Part shown: positions 18,390 to 26,873 of the stretch, piece by piece
Numbering within the stretch: the stretch's first letter is position 1
Layout of the letters: each line of letters starts with the position of its first letter
Origin: Hymenobacter citatus
GTDB lineage: Bacteria > Bacteroidota > Bacteroidia > Cytophagales > Hymenobacteraceae
Length of the DNA: 64,000 nucleotides
Assembly (NCBI RefSeq): GCF_014333615.1
Contig: NZ_JACSCY010000005.1
Location: 62,001-126,000, forward strand
Direction: 5' to 3'
Notes under the pieces: model-generated
The model's database searches: none
What the model was told of the DNA's origin: nothing
The model's input: the letters and a program-made list of their open reading frames with translations, nothing else
Made by a program: the position numbers and the translations under genes

Positions 18390-18833
18390 TTACCCCGCAC
18401 GCATGTCCAGCGTGCCGAGCAGGTCTTTCACCGCTTGGTTCAACTTCGGATTACTACGTAGACGGTTGCTTAGCTGCGGGTCCGTCTCAAGAGTGCCGAA
18501 ATAATTGGCAAAACTCGAATTTTGTAATCGTGCCCGCACGCCAGCCTTTTCGCGCGAGCTAAGCCCCGCCATCCATTGCGCATAGGTAGGGCGCAACTGT
18601 TGCGCTTGTTGGCGCAAGGGAGCACCTTCCTTCTGCAAAATAGCAATAGCCTCGGCGTCGTTGGGCGCTGATAAGGCCCGTTGCACCACAGCCATCATGT
18701 CAGCGCCCAACCGGTTGAATTTCGTTTCGGCCGGGTTTTGCTGATAATGCGCAACGGCAGCAAGGCCAGCTGTGGCCGTAGGTTCGGGCGCAGCTAGTAA
18801 CAGCGCCAAAGTAAGCAGCGGGAAATAGGTCAT
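18390..18833 (-). CDS. Secreted helical protein of unknown function
   Basis: The 147-residue product has a signal peptide (MTYFPLLTLALLLAAPEPTATAG) and a mostly helical, Gln/Ala/Arg-rich mature part with no recognisable motif (for example RARLQNSSFANYFGTLETD). The ATG at 18833 is favoured over one 36 bp upstream because it starts the signal peptide. It is convergent with the DUF5686 gene across a palindromic repeat and divergent from the pentapeptide-repeat gene. Confidence 0.6.
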   Translation of the reverse strand: MTYFPLLTLALLLAAPEPTATAGLAAVAHYQQNPAETKFNRLGADMMAVVQRALSAPNDAEAIAILQKEGAPLRQQAQQLRPTYAQWMAGLSSREKAGVRARLQNSSFANYFGTLETDPQLSNRLRSNPKLNQAVKDLLGTLDMRAG

Positions 18834-18947
18834 GGGCGGGCGGGGGAAGAAGGTAGGGAGCTGAACCATGGTTCTTTAACACAAACGAAATATAGCCGCA
18901 AACGGATGCTGCACGCCTTGCTCTGCTAATTTTGTTTCTTCGCAAGT

Positions 18948-19541
18948 ATGAAGAAACCCTCGCTCCCGAAACGTCCTACCACCTACCTATCCGAAAGCAC
19001 CTTTGAGCGCTGGACAGCCAACCAACTCAAGGCAGAGACCGAATGGGAGCAATGCCTTTTTGTTGACTGCAACTTTGCCGAGGCAGATTTGCGGCATAAG
19101 CGCTTCATCGACTGCCGCTTCGAGCGGTGCAACCTCGCCCTGGCTACCTTCACCGGGGCGGGCCTACAAGGCGTGCAGTTTTCCGAGTGCAAACTCACGG
19201 GCGTACAATTCGCCGCCTGCCAGGATATGTTATTTGGTGTTGATTTTGAGCAGTGCCAGCTGCACTACGCCAGCTTTGCCGGTAAGAAGATGCGAGGCAC
19301 CTCCTTCCGGCACTGCTCCTGCACCGAGGCCGACTTCACGCAGGCTGACCTCCGTAACGCTTCCTTTGCGCATACTACCCTCAGCCGGGCCATCTTCCAC
19401 CACACACAGCTCAGTGGCGCCGATTTTACAACTGCCACCGACTTCACCATCGACCCAGAGAATAATTCGCTGCGCAGTGCGCGGTTCACGATGGCAGGGT
19501 TGGTGGGCTTGGTAGGTAAGTACGATCTGGTAATAGAGTAA
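18948..19541 (+). CDS. Pentapeptide-repeat protein (Qnr/McbG-like)
   Basis: The 197-residue protein is made of tandem A(D/N)LxX pentapeptides, such as CNFAEADLRHKRFIDC, CRFERCNLALATFTGAGL and EADFTQADLRNASFAHTTL. These form a right-handed quadrilateral beta helix. There is no signal peptide, so it is cytoplasmic. The length, the two-block layout and the C-terminal tail resemble Qnr/McbG-type gyrase-interacting proteins, but many pentapeptide proteins of this size have no known target. Cys-rich positions at repeat centres are typical of the Qnr-like subgroup. Confidence 0.85.
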   Translation: MKKPSLPKRPTTYLSESTFERWTANQLKAETEWEQCLFVDCNFAEADLRHKRFIDCRFERCNLALATFTGAGLQGVQFSECKLTGVQFAACQDMLFGVDFEQCQLHYASFAGKKMRGTSFRHCSCTEADFTQADLRNASFAHTTLSRAIFHHTQLSGADFTTATDFTIDPENNSLRSARFTMAGLVGLVGKYDLVIE

Positions 19542-19547
19542 GCCCGC

Positions 19548-19820
19548 CTAGTTCAGCCACACCTCCGCTACCACGGCAAAGCGCTGCGGCCCGAAGGCAT
19601 TGTAGTAGGGAGCTTCGCCCTCAAAAGTCAGCACGTGTACCAGCTCCATGCCTTCCAGGCGGCTGGGTACTACGCGCACAGGATACAGTGCGCCCTCTTC
19701 GGGCCAGTCGCCGCGGTGGTTAAGGGGGCGGTCAGAAGCATCGGTGCAATACGCATAGTGCACCACCGGCAGGTGCCGGGTGGCCGCAGCCATATCCAGG
19801 TTAGCTACTTCGTGTGACAT
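19548..19820 (-). CDS. Small hypothetical protein
   Basis: The 90-residue protein begins MSHEVANLDMAAATR and ends RFAVVAEVWLN. It has an acidic/aromatic composition, no signal peptide and no motif I recognise. An upstream in-frame ORF extension to 19901 would reach into the tRNA terminator region, so the ATG at 19820 is preferred. It is convergent with the pentapeptide gene (6-bp gap). It is the last chromosomal gene before the left end of the island. Confidence 0.5.
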   Translation of the reverse strand: MSHEVANLDMAAATRHLPVVHYAYCTDASDRPLNHRGDWPEEGALYPVRVVPSRLEGMELVHVLTFEGEAPYYNAFGPQRFAVVAEVWLN

Positions 19821-19916
19821 ACATATGATGAGGTAAGACGCCTGTAAAAACCCTATTTCGTCCGAATAGTTTCCTGCCGTGCTTGGCAGGCCTATGGGCA
19901 AGTAACGGAAATAAAG

Positions 19917-19956
19917 AAAAAGGCCAAACGATTCTTCCGAATCATTTGGCCTTTTC
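19917..19956 (-). terminator. Original terminator of the tRNA-Met gene, left of the island
   Basis: AAAAGGCCAAACGATT pairs with AATCATTTGGCCTTTT. Read on the minus strand the stem is followed by a T-rich run (TTTTCTTTAT). It lies just beyond attL, exactly where the tRNA transcript would end before integration. Confidence 0.7.
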
Positions 19957-19959
19957 TCG

Positions 19960-20001
19960 AGGTAGCGGGGACTGGACTCGAACCAGTGACCTTTGGGTTA
20001 T
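19960..20001. other. attL: 42-bp copy of the tRNA-Met 3' part
   Basis: The 42 bases from 19960 to 20001 are identical to 34544-34585 inside the intact tRNA gene. They run from just past the acceptor end through the T arm and variable loop to the anticodon loop. Beyond 20001 the tRNA match ends abruptly (ATGTT instead of GAGCC), so this copy is a remnant and not a functional tRNA. Confidence 0.93.
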
Positions 20002-20070
20002 ATGTTAGTCACAAAATATGGCTTAATTCAATCTAAAGGCAGTTTTAAGTCAACGCTCATAAGTCTCATT

Positions 20071-20110
20071 ACGTTCTAAGTATATGTTCTATGTTCTAAT
20101 AACGTTCTAA
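20071..20110. repeat. Short direct repeats (ACGTTCTAA/ATGTTCTA) inside the left end of the island
   Basis: Four copies of an RYGTTCTA-type octamer occur in 40 bp: ACGTTCTAA at 20071, ATGTTCTA at 20084, ATGTTCTAA at 20091 and AACGTTCTAA at 20101. Two more, AACGTTCTATT and AACGTCCTAT, lie at 34469-34489 near the right end. Repeated short sites next to att cores are what integrase arm-binding or excisionase sites look like. Confidence 0.55.
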
Positions 20111-20123
20111 AAATAGGTAGGAA

Positions 20124-21422
20124 ATGAGCTTGAAAAATACTTGTAGAAATGCTGCTGAGACGCGCCTGACGCTACGTAATAAGTCGAATGCTACTGGTCT
20201 TTGGCAAGTGGTTGTCATCTACTCAGCTAAAGGTCGCACCAAGAAATTTCCTACGGGTGTCCATACTTCTGAAGCTCGCTGGAATGAGAAAACACAAGAA
20301 GTTCGGTCAATTAGCACAGATGATGCTCTAACTACGAATGCTCACTTGAAAACGGTCAAAGCCAAGCTTGATGCTATCATCCGGCAGCATATCCAGGAAC
20401 AAGGAGAAAAACCGTCGCTGGAACAATTGTATGCTGTGTATTCTAGGGACAAACCCAGAGAAACTGCTCCTGGAGCATCCGTTTCGCTTGTGACGAATGC
20501 TCTGCTAGCTTACATAGACCTACGTAGAAGCGAAATCCAGATTAACAGCCTGAAAGTATACGCTGCATTACTCCAGAATCTACGCCTGTATGAAGAGCAC
20601 TCCGGCGAGGAATGGCACTGGGACACTCTTACTCTGCAATCAGTTGAGGAATTCCAGGTCTGGCTCATCACAGTCAAGAAGTTTCACAATACTACTGTTG
20701 AAAGGAGAGTTATTGCGCTCAAAAAGTTTCTAGAGGCTCACAACGAACACACTGCCCTTGATTACAAGGCATTACGCCCTAAATACAAAGTTAAAACCGC
20801 GAGAAATTTTCATCCGGTTACCTTAACCCCGGAGGAATTAGAAGGTATTCGGCAGCTCCCCTTGCATGACCTTCCCAGATTAGAAAAAGTACGGGACTTG
20901 TTTCTACTCCAAACGTGGTTGGGCTTACGTTTTTCCGATGTAGCTCGGCTTTCTCCCGAACATGTCAAGTCAACCAGAAATGGGTGGCGTGTACGCATCG
21001 ACATCAATAAGACCGGGGACTACTCCGATATACCGCTATTTCCCATCGCAGCTGAGATATTAGCTAAATACGACGGACATGCGCCCGCTATCAGCAATCA
21101 GAAGTTCAATAAGTACATCAAAGAGGTAATGGCTCTAGGAGCCGATGTGCTGCCGTCTCTTAAAGAGGAAGTAAGCCAATTTCACTACGAAGGAAATCGT
21201 AAGGTAAATATTAAGAAGCCAAAGCATCTATGGATAACGAGTCATTCTTGCCGGCGTACGTTCATAACCCTCAACATCCAGCTAGGAACCCCTCAACACT
21301 ACGTCATGAAGTGGTCCAACCATGTGGACCCTCGTTCATTCCGTAAATATCAGAACGCCTTACAAGGAGAATCCGAAGCAGCACAGAACCTTTTGAAGGC
21401 CTATTCCTCCACAAAAAAATAG
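20124..21422 (+). CDS. int: Tyrosine recombinase / integrase
   Basis: The 432-residue protein has an N-terminal arm-binding-like beta domain (about 12-60), a SAM-like core-binding domain (about 120-215) and a C-terminal phage-integrase catalytic domain. All catalytic residues are visible: Arg269 in GLRFSDVARL, Lys296 in NKTGDYSDI, His374-x-x-Arg377 in SHSCRRTF, His400 in WSNHVD and the nucleophile Tyr409 in FRKYQ. This is the usual Bacteroidetes integrase layout for tRNA-targeting islands. Its position immediately inside attL, and reading into the island, supports a role in integration and excision at the tRNA-Met site. Confidence 0.96.
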   Translation: MSLKNTCRNAAETRLTLRNKSNATGLWQVVVIYSAKGRTKKFPTGVHTSEARWNEKTQEVRSISTDDALTTNAHLKTVKAKLDAIIRQHIQEQGEKPSLEQLYAVYSRDKPRETAPGASVSLVTNALLAYIDLRRSEIQINSLKVYAALLQNLRLYEEHSGEEWHWDTLTLQSVEEFQVWLITVKKFHNTTVERRVIALKKFLEAHNEHTALDYKALRPKYKVKTARNFHPVTLTPEELEGIRQLPLHDLPRLEKVRDLFLLQTWLGLRFSDVARLSPEHVKSTRNGWRVRIDINKTGDYSDIPLFPIAAEILAKYDGHAPAISNQKFNKYIKEVMALGADVLPSLKEEVSQFHYEGNRKVNIKKPKHLWITSHSCRRTFITLNIQLGTPQHYVMKWSNHVDPRSFRKYQNALQGESEAAQNLLKAYSSTKK

Positions 21423-21438
21423 GGTGCATATTTTAAAC

Positions 21439-21508
21439 GCCCTCCCCCGATTGTAGAGGGCGGGGGGGGGTATTATACCGGGGAGTAGGGGATACAAAAA
21501 ACCCCTAC
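21439..21508 (+). terminator. Tandem hairpins after the integrase gene
   Basis: Two GC stems lie downstream of the integrase stop. CGCCCTC/GAGGGCG at about 21439-21462 is followed by a run of nine or ten G. GTAGGGG (21485-21491) pairs with CCCCTAC (21502-21508) across an A-rich loop. Neither has a good T tail, so efficiency is uncertain. The remaining sequence to 21785 is AT-rich and I see no gene in it. Confidence 0.45.
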
Positions 21509-21785
21509 CCCCCCTTATTGATGATTTACGAATACTCATCAAGCATAAGTTATTGTCATTTGCCCTATTCAAGCTTAATTGTACTTACTTAATGAGTATC
21601 AATAGGTGTTTTTAATTATGTTTTAAAGGCTCATAAGTACTTATAAAACGAATTAAAGTACACATAAATTCTTTAGAGCATAAAAGAGCAAGGCGCTTAA
21701 GTTAGATGTACACACATTAAGCACAGATTAGCATTATTATTAATCTATCGGAATATATTAATAATAATAAATCTGTCTCACATAC

Positions 21786-23276
21786 TTACATTTCAGGTCT
21801 TATCCATAATTCTTCATCTACACTTGGAACAAGATTGAATTTGTTTCGAAACGCATCTAATATGACATTTGTAACAAAATCTTTATCTCGTTTTAAGCAA
21901 ACAATACTATCGTGTATGGAAGCACACCATATTTTATTTTTTTGGAGTGATTTCACTATTGTATCAAGCATAATTTGCGCTTCAGTATACTGCATTGTCA
22001 ATGCTAAATCTTTAAAGCACTTTTCTTTATGCAAGGACAACAACGATGACACATTAGGAAAATAAGATTGAAATATTTTACCAGCCTTACTATTTTCGGT
22101 ATGTAGTTGTTTGCAAAAAAATATATTAGCGAAAAAAGATTGTTTAAAATCTTTTCTCTCTTTTTGTGTATTGTACGGCTTATGCATCAGACCTGCCATA
22201 TAATTATAAAATATACCTTTGGATGTTAGCTCGATATATCGCTGCACATCGGCAGGCAGGACCCACCCTTCATATTGTTTTACTAATAAAATTGAGGCTA
22301 GAAAGGGTTGAGAATTCTTAATATCAATGTTAACTAGTGATTCATTTGGATACTTAGCATGATATAAAAATTGACGTAATTCACGACTTAAATTAGTGAG
22401 AACGGTATAAATTCTACTACCTTCTATAGGCCGTTTTGGCATCCTAAAATCTTGACTACCAATTTCATTAATAGAAATAATATTAGCGTTATAAGAATGC
22501 ATAGCTGAGTCCATTAGCAACTCATATATAGTGGAATTCGACTGTTTCTTTAGAGATTTACGCAGTGCCTTTATTGAAGGCAAATTGATATATCGCTCTG
22601 TTTTCGCTGTCTCTTGAAGAGCCGCATATTTTTTCTTATCAAGCTTACGATGAGATAAGCTATCAATATTAGACTTTATGAATTTTGTCGTCTGATTATA
22701 GATAGATGTAATCAGCGCTGTTGCAGCCGAAGTATTAATACAAATATCTTTGATATCTTGATAAACTGACTTCAAAAAGCAGCACTTCTTGATGGCCTTT
22801 TTTTGAGCCTTAGACCAGGAGTCAAGTTTTTTGCCAAGAACTTCTTGTTTGAATATTGATAAACCAATAGCAGTGCTTTTATATTGATTCGCAACGCGAT
22901 AACCTAAACTCTTTTTTTTTGGTATGTACTGACCATCGCACTCAATAACGCCTGAATCTAGTAGTATTCTTAGAATAGTCTGAGTATACTTTGGTCCCAA
23001 CATCTCTTCAAGATGTTTCTGATTTAAATTAGAATACCCTCCTGAGGTAAAGTTTGGGTCAAACGTAGCAGACTCTAAAATCTTGTGCAGTATATATGCT
23101 ACTTTATCTTGGTGATGCTCGATAAAGTAAGTTTCGTATCCTAAAGAGGTTAGAAAAGCGGGTATATTAGCTAAGGTAGATGGAACAAATAAAAGTCGAT
23201 TAGTGATAAAAGCCTTTTTGGCTTTGCGAATTGATGTAGAGTACAAACATGTAGAAGAATACGTAGGTGTTACCAA
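21786..23276 (-). CDS. Divergent family-A-polymerase-like (single-subunit palm) protein of the island
   Basis: The 496-residue, AT-rich ORF has three palm-type signatures in the right order and spacing. They are motif A-like VNIDIKNSQPFLAS (Asp318), a motif B-like basic helix RKDFKQSFFANIFF (about 374-387), and motif C-like SIHDSIV (His455-Asp456), preceded by an Ala/Glu helix QYTEAQIMLDTIVKSL. This is the layout of family A DNA polymerases and T7-type RNA polymerases. I see no exonuclease domain, and the N-terminal 250 residues look like an accessory helical region. It may be a replication or transcription protein of the element. The frame has no ATG near its 5' end: the start shown is a TTG at 23276, and the frame stays open only a few codons further upstream. 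The N terminus may therefore be mis-started, truncated or decayed. Confidence 0.6.
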   Translation of the reverse strand: MVTPTYSSTCLYSTSIRKAKKAFITNRLLFVPSTLANIPAFLTSLGYETYFIEHHQDKVAYILHKILESATFDPNFTSGGYSNLNQKHLEEMLGPKYTQTILRILLDSGVIECDGQYIPKKKSLGYRVANQYKSTAIGLSIFKQEVLGKKLDSWSKAQKKAIKKCCFLKSVYQDIKDICINTSAATALITSIYNQTTKFIKSNIDSLSHRKLDKKKYAALQETAKTERYINLPSIKALRKSLKKQSNSTIYELLMDSAMHSYNANIISINEIGSQDFRMPKRPIEGSRIYTVLTNLSRELRQFLYHAKYPNESLVNIDIKNSQPFLASILLVKQYEGWVLPADVQRYIELTSKGIFYNYMAGLMHKPYNTQKERKDFKQSFFANIFFCKQLHTENSKAGKIFQSYFPNVSSLLSLHKEKCFKDLALTMQYTEAQIMLDTIVKSLQKNKIWCASIHDSIVCLKRDKDFVTNVILDAFRNKFNLVPSVDEELWIRPEM

Positions 23277-23462
23277 CCGTACATAGTTGGTGACTGCTAT
23301 GAGGAATTTGAATTAGAAGAAGAATTACAGTCAAATGCAGCTTCATTCCAGAGGTTCAAGTGCCCCTCACTGCATCGAATAACACTATTCAATGCAAGCA
23401 AATATACCCTCAATATATTTAACACGATAGTCCCTTTGCTCAAAATACATGTGAAAGCTAGT

Positions 23463-23672
23463 ATGGAACGTAGTGAATTAACTTATACGATGCAAGTTAT
23501 AAACCAATAGAACTTAGTAGAGACACAAGCTAGTTTTCGCGATTATTTATCAGCTAAAAACTATAGGCAGGTAACAAATAAACGATATAATATTCATATG
23601 TTTCGAGACCTAAATAATAAAGTCTTACTGCCACCTACTACTGAATGGAATGATAATTTGAATAAATCATAA
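23463..23672 (+). pseudogene. Small reading frame interrupted by an in-frame TAG
   Basis: From the ATG at 23463 the frame reads MERSELTYTMQVINQ, then TAG at 23508-23510. It remains open for another 53 codons (including FRDYLSAKNYRQVTNKRYN) to TAA at 23670-23672. The downstream part has protein-like composition (basic, aromatic) but no known motif. This looks like a small element gene inactivated by one nonsense mutation; translation from an internal ATG (MFRDLNNK) or chance openness in AT-rich DNA are alternatives. Confidence 0.3.
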
Positions 23673-23873
23673 AGATAGTTTGAACATTCTATCGCTTCTC
23701 CTTGAAACCTTCAACCATTCCAATGTTTCTTGAATGGAAACTTTATAAAATATATTTGTATTTTAAATTACCTAAGTATTTGTTTTATACGCATATAACA
23801 TACAAAACAAGGAAACGGATAGAACATAAGTGGATATTGTCATGCATCTGATTATTACTTTAAGTTATTACTA

Positions 23874-23934
23874 TTATCTACTTCTTAAGCTCTAACTTAT
23901 ATATCTATTAATAAGCTTAAGAAGCATTAGATAA
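23874..23934. repeat. Long inverted repeat in the AT-rich island region
   Basis: TTATCTA-CTTCTTAAGCT (23874-23891) is mirrored by AGCTTAAGAAG-cat-TAGATAA (23914-23934). The central 11 bp of each arm are perfectly complementary and the loop is 22 nt. It is the most structured feature of the gene-free stretch and could be a protein-binding site, an origin element or a small RNA hairpin. Confidence 0.5.
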
Positions 23935-24394
23935 TCTGTATTAAATATATTAATCCGGTATCTGTAATGTTTATATATAGAAAACAAGATAAGTATTTTT
24001 CTTCTTGTTACTCTAACTAAGAGAATTTTACATATTACAAGATACTTTGTTATGTGGTACAGTCAACTATGTTCATATTTAAATGGATAATATCAATATT
24101 CCAGTGATATAAAGTCGTTACTATGCTGCTAGCCCTCTTTAGAATGCGTTCTGGCTAGAACTGTTGTTATAGATTTACACTGAACGTTCTTATCTGTGTA
24201 GCTAATATTAGTTGAATTAAACTTTACGCTTATCAAGCATTTATTTTTGACTTTGTTGAAATATAATAGTACAACACTTATTTTACTACACCTCTTATAA
24301 ATAGCAATTTAGCTCTCATAAGGAATGTGGGTTAAACGGTTTCTTGCTACCTTGCTAATAGCTATTACCAGCTATAAAAAAAATAGAACTTTTT

Positions 24395-26863
24395 ATGGAT
24401 TTATTTTCAATGAATGCAGTCAGTGTAAAGTCACTGTTTCTAGCGCTATTCAACTGCTCTACCGAGCAATCTGTTGAGGATGTAATAAACAAGGAAAAGG
24501 AAGTCTTTGCTCAGCATAACTGGAAGCCTTTAGGTGGCGACGAAAACTACTACGGTGTTATCGAGAATCAACAGGCTTCACCTATTGCTGCCTTAGTTGA
24601 GAAACTGACCAACTCTATCGATGCCTCACTTATGCGTAAGTGTTATGAGGCAAACATAGACCCCAAGGCAGCTGACGCTCCTCAGACTATGGGTGAAGCC
24701 ATACGTAGGTTTTATCCAAAGGAGCACAGTAATTGGGATATGAAAGGTGCCCGTAAAATTCAGGCTGAAAATATCCAGGTTATTGCTTCTGGACCTCGCA
24801 AGGAGACTTCTTTGGTAATCTATGACAGTGGAGAAGGACAACACCCCGAAGATTTCGAAAAATCATTTCTGTCCCTTTTAAGGGGCAACAAGAATGAAAT
24901 TCATTTTGTACAGGGAAAGTATAACATGGGTGGCAGTGGTGCCATTGTATTTTGTGGTAAGAAAGGCTATCAACTAATTGCTTCTAAGCGTTTCGATGGG
25001 TCAGGGAACTTTGGATTCACTTTGATTCGGGAGCACCCGCTATCAATAGAGGAGAAAAAGACCAAGAAGAACACTTGGTACGAATTTCTAGTCATGGATG
25101 GCAAGATTCCTTCATTTGCTATTACTGAGCTAGACCTAGGCCTACATAACCGGAAGTTCATAACAGGCTCAATTATCAAGCTCTATTCCTACGATTTGCC
25201 AGCAGGTGCACGCTCTGTAATATCACGTGACCTAAACCAGAGCCTAAATGAGTTCCTATTTGAGCCAGCACTACCTATTTTAACTGTAGACACGAAGGAG
25301 CGTTATGCAGAAGACCGCAACCTTGAGCGCCCTTTATTCGGCCTTAAGCGCCGCCTTGAACAAGACGACAGCAAGTACATTGATACATCCTTTGTAGAGG
25401 AGTTCACCCATGAGCGTTTTGGCTCAATGCGAGTAACGTGCTATGTGTTTAAAACCAAAATAGAAAATAAGACTGTTAAAGAGACACGCGAGTCCATTCA
25501 GCGAGAATTCTTCAAGAATAACATGTCTGTTCTGTTCTCTATGAATGGCCAAGTACATGGCTATTACGGCTCTGAGTTTATTACTCGCTCTCTTAAGCTA
25601 AATCTGCTCAAGAATCACCTACTAATCCATATAGACTGTGCTCAGATGAAGTATGAATTTCGCAAGGAGCTATTTATGGCTTCTCGCGACAGACTTAAGC
25701 TTAGTGATGAGACATCATACCTGCGCAAATTCTTATCTGACCATCTTAGCCGTAGCGGGAGCACCTTATTTGAGATAGAGAAGAAAAGGAAAAACTCAAT
25801 CTCCATTGACGGCAGCGATGCGAAGGAGCTTCTTAAGAACGTTACTAAGAACATTCAGCTTAACCCTGAATTGCTTAAGCTATTAGGCAGCACTTTCAAA
25901 CTTGAAGATAAAAAGGACAAGTCTGAGAAAAAGGATAAGCCTGAGAAAAAGACTCCGACTAAACAAGAAAAGGAGCCTTTCAAGCCGCAACGTTTCCCTT
26001 CCTTTTTGAAGGTACGAGGTAATAATCAGGGTGATAAAGAATTGACTAAGCTTTCGTTAGGAGGCGAAAAGACAGTTCGTTTCGATACTGACGTTGAAAA
26101 CCAGTATTTCAATCGAGTTGAGGAACCAGGGCAGCTTAAAGTTGGTGTACTTGATATTAGACGCAATACATCAAAAGGAGGAAATCAACCTGGTATACCT
26201 ACTGAGGTTGAAGATATTTTAAACGTTACTAAAAGTAGCCCTCAAGACGGCTGTATTAAGGTAGCGCTGAATCCAAGCAAGAGCGCTCAAGTAGGTGATG
26301 CGATAAAGGTGAAGGTATCTTTAACAGCTCCCGGAGGAGAGTTTGAAGAAATTTTTTGGGTGAAGATTACTGATAAGGAAGCACCCCCACAACCTACTCT
26401 GAAAGAGGAAGAAGAACCTTTACAAGGTCTTCCAGAACCCGTTTTCATGTATGAACATCCTCAGGATAAAGCTACAACATGGGTAGAGGTAGAGGCTGTA
26501 ACTGGTAATCCTATTGGTTTCAACACTATTGTAGAGCCTGTTCCAACTGGAGATAGTTTGGACCGGATTTACATCAATATGGATAGTACCGTCTTAAAAA
26601 ACTTCCGTTCTAAAGAAAAACACCCTAATGAAGAGCAAATCAAATTAGCTAACGACAAATATTGGACAAGTGTATATTTACATACTTTATTTCTTTATAG
26701 CATAACGAAGAATAGAAAATACGAAATAATACGTAAGAATCAAGAAAACAATAATTCTGTAGAATTAAGTGAATATTTAAAAGATTTATTCGAAAATTTT
26801 TATTCAGAGTTTATTCTCAACTATGGTGGCATGGCAGAACTTATGCAAACAATGGGAGAATAA
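24395..26863 (+). CDS. GHKL (Hsp90-like) ATPase, probable defence component
   Basis: The 822-residue protein carries the Bergerat ATP-binding motifs near its N terminus. The N box is LVEKLTNSIDASL (Glu69, Asn73, Asp76), the G1 box is IYDSGEGQ (Asp144-x-Gly-x-Gly) and the glycine lid is KYNMGGSG (about 175-182). After about residue 505 there is a highly charged Lys/Glu linker (KDKSEKKDKPEKK). A C-terminal region of about 270 residues follows and is unassigned. There is no response-regulator, DHp or membrane segment, so it is not an ordinary sensor kinase; MutL/MORC/Hsp90-type conformational ATPases are the relevant relatives. It converges on the kinase gene with only 10 bp between stop codons. 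The ATG at 24395 is used; MNAVSV at codon 6 is an alternative. Confidence 0.8.
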   Translation: MDLFSMNAVSVKSLFLALFNCSTEQSVEDVINKEKEVFAQHNWKPLGGDENYYGVIENQQASPIAALVEKLTNSIDASLMRKCYEANIDPKAADAPQTMGEAIRRFYPKEHSNWDMKGARKIQAENIQVIASGPRKETSLVIYDSGEGQHPEDFEKSFLSLLRGNKNEIHFVQGKYNMGGSGAIVFCGKKGYQLIASKRFDGSGNFGFTLIREHPLSIEEKKTKKNTWYEFLVMDGKIPSFAITELDLGLHNRKFITGSIIKLYSYDLPAGARSVISRDLNQSLNEFLFEPALPILTVDTKERYAEDRNLERPLFGLKRRLEQDDSKYIDTSFVEEFTHERFGSMRVTCYVFKTKIENKTVKETRESIQREFFKNNMSVLFSMNGQVHGYYGSEFITRSLKLNLLKNHLLIHIDCAQMKYEFRKELFMASRDRLKLSDETSYLRKFLSDHLSRSGSTLFEIEKKRKNSISIDGSDAKELLKNVTKNIQLNPELLKLLGSTFKLEDKKDKSEKKDKPEKKTPTKQEKEPFKPQRFPSFLKVRGNNQGDKELTKLSLGGEKTVRFDTDVENQYFNRVEEPGQLKVGVLDIRRNTSKGGNQPGIPTEVEDILNVTKSSPQDGCIKVALNPSKSAQVGDAIKVKVSLTAPGGEFEEIFWVKITDKEAPPQPTLKEEEEPLQGLPEPVFMYEHPQDKATTWVEVEAVTGNPIGFNTIVEPVPTGDSLDRIYINMDSTVLKNFRSKEKHPNEEQIKLANDKYWTSVYLHTLFLYSITKNRKYEIIRKNQENNNSVELSEYLKDLFENFYSEFILNYGGMAELMQTMGE

Positions 26864-26873
26864 ATATATTACA

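Larger units (their letters stand above)
23277..24394. other. 1.1-kb AT-rich non-coding stretch of the island
   Basis: No convincing gene is found on either strand. The sequence is strongly AT-rich. It contains a 70-codon frame interrupted by a stop (23463-23672), a long inverted repeat (23874-23934) and an AACGTTCTTA repeat near 24184 resembling the end repeats. It separates the polymerase-like gene (leftward) from the GHKL gene (rightward), so it must hold both promoters. It could also hold an element replication origin or the remains of deleted genes. Confidence 0.5.

Noticed and set aside
19960..20001. A second tRNA gene at the left island end
   Set aside because: Only the 3' part (to the anticodon loop) is present; the D arm and acceptor 5' strand are missing, so this is an attachment-site remnant.
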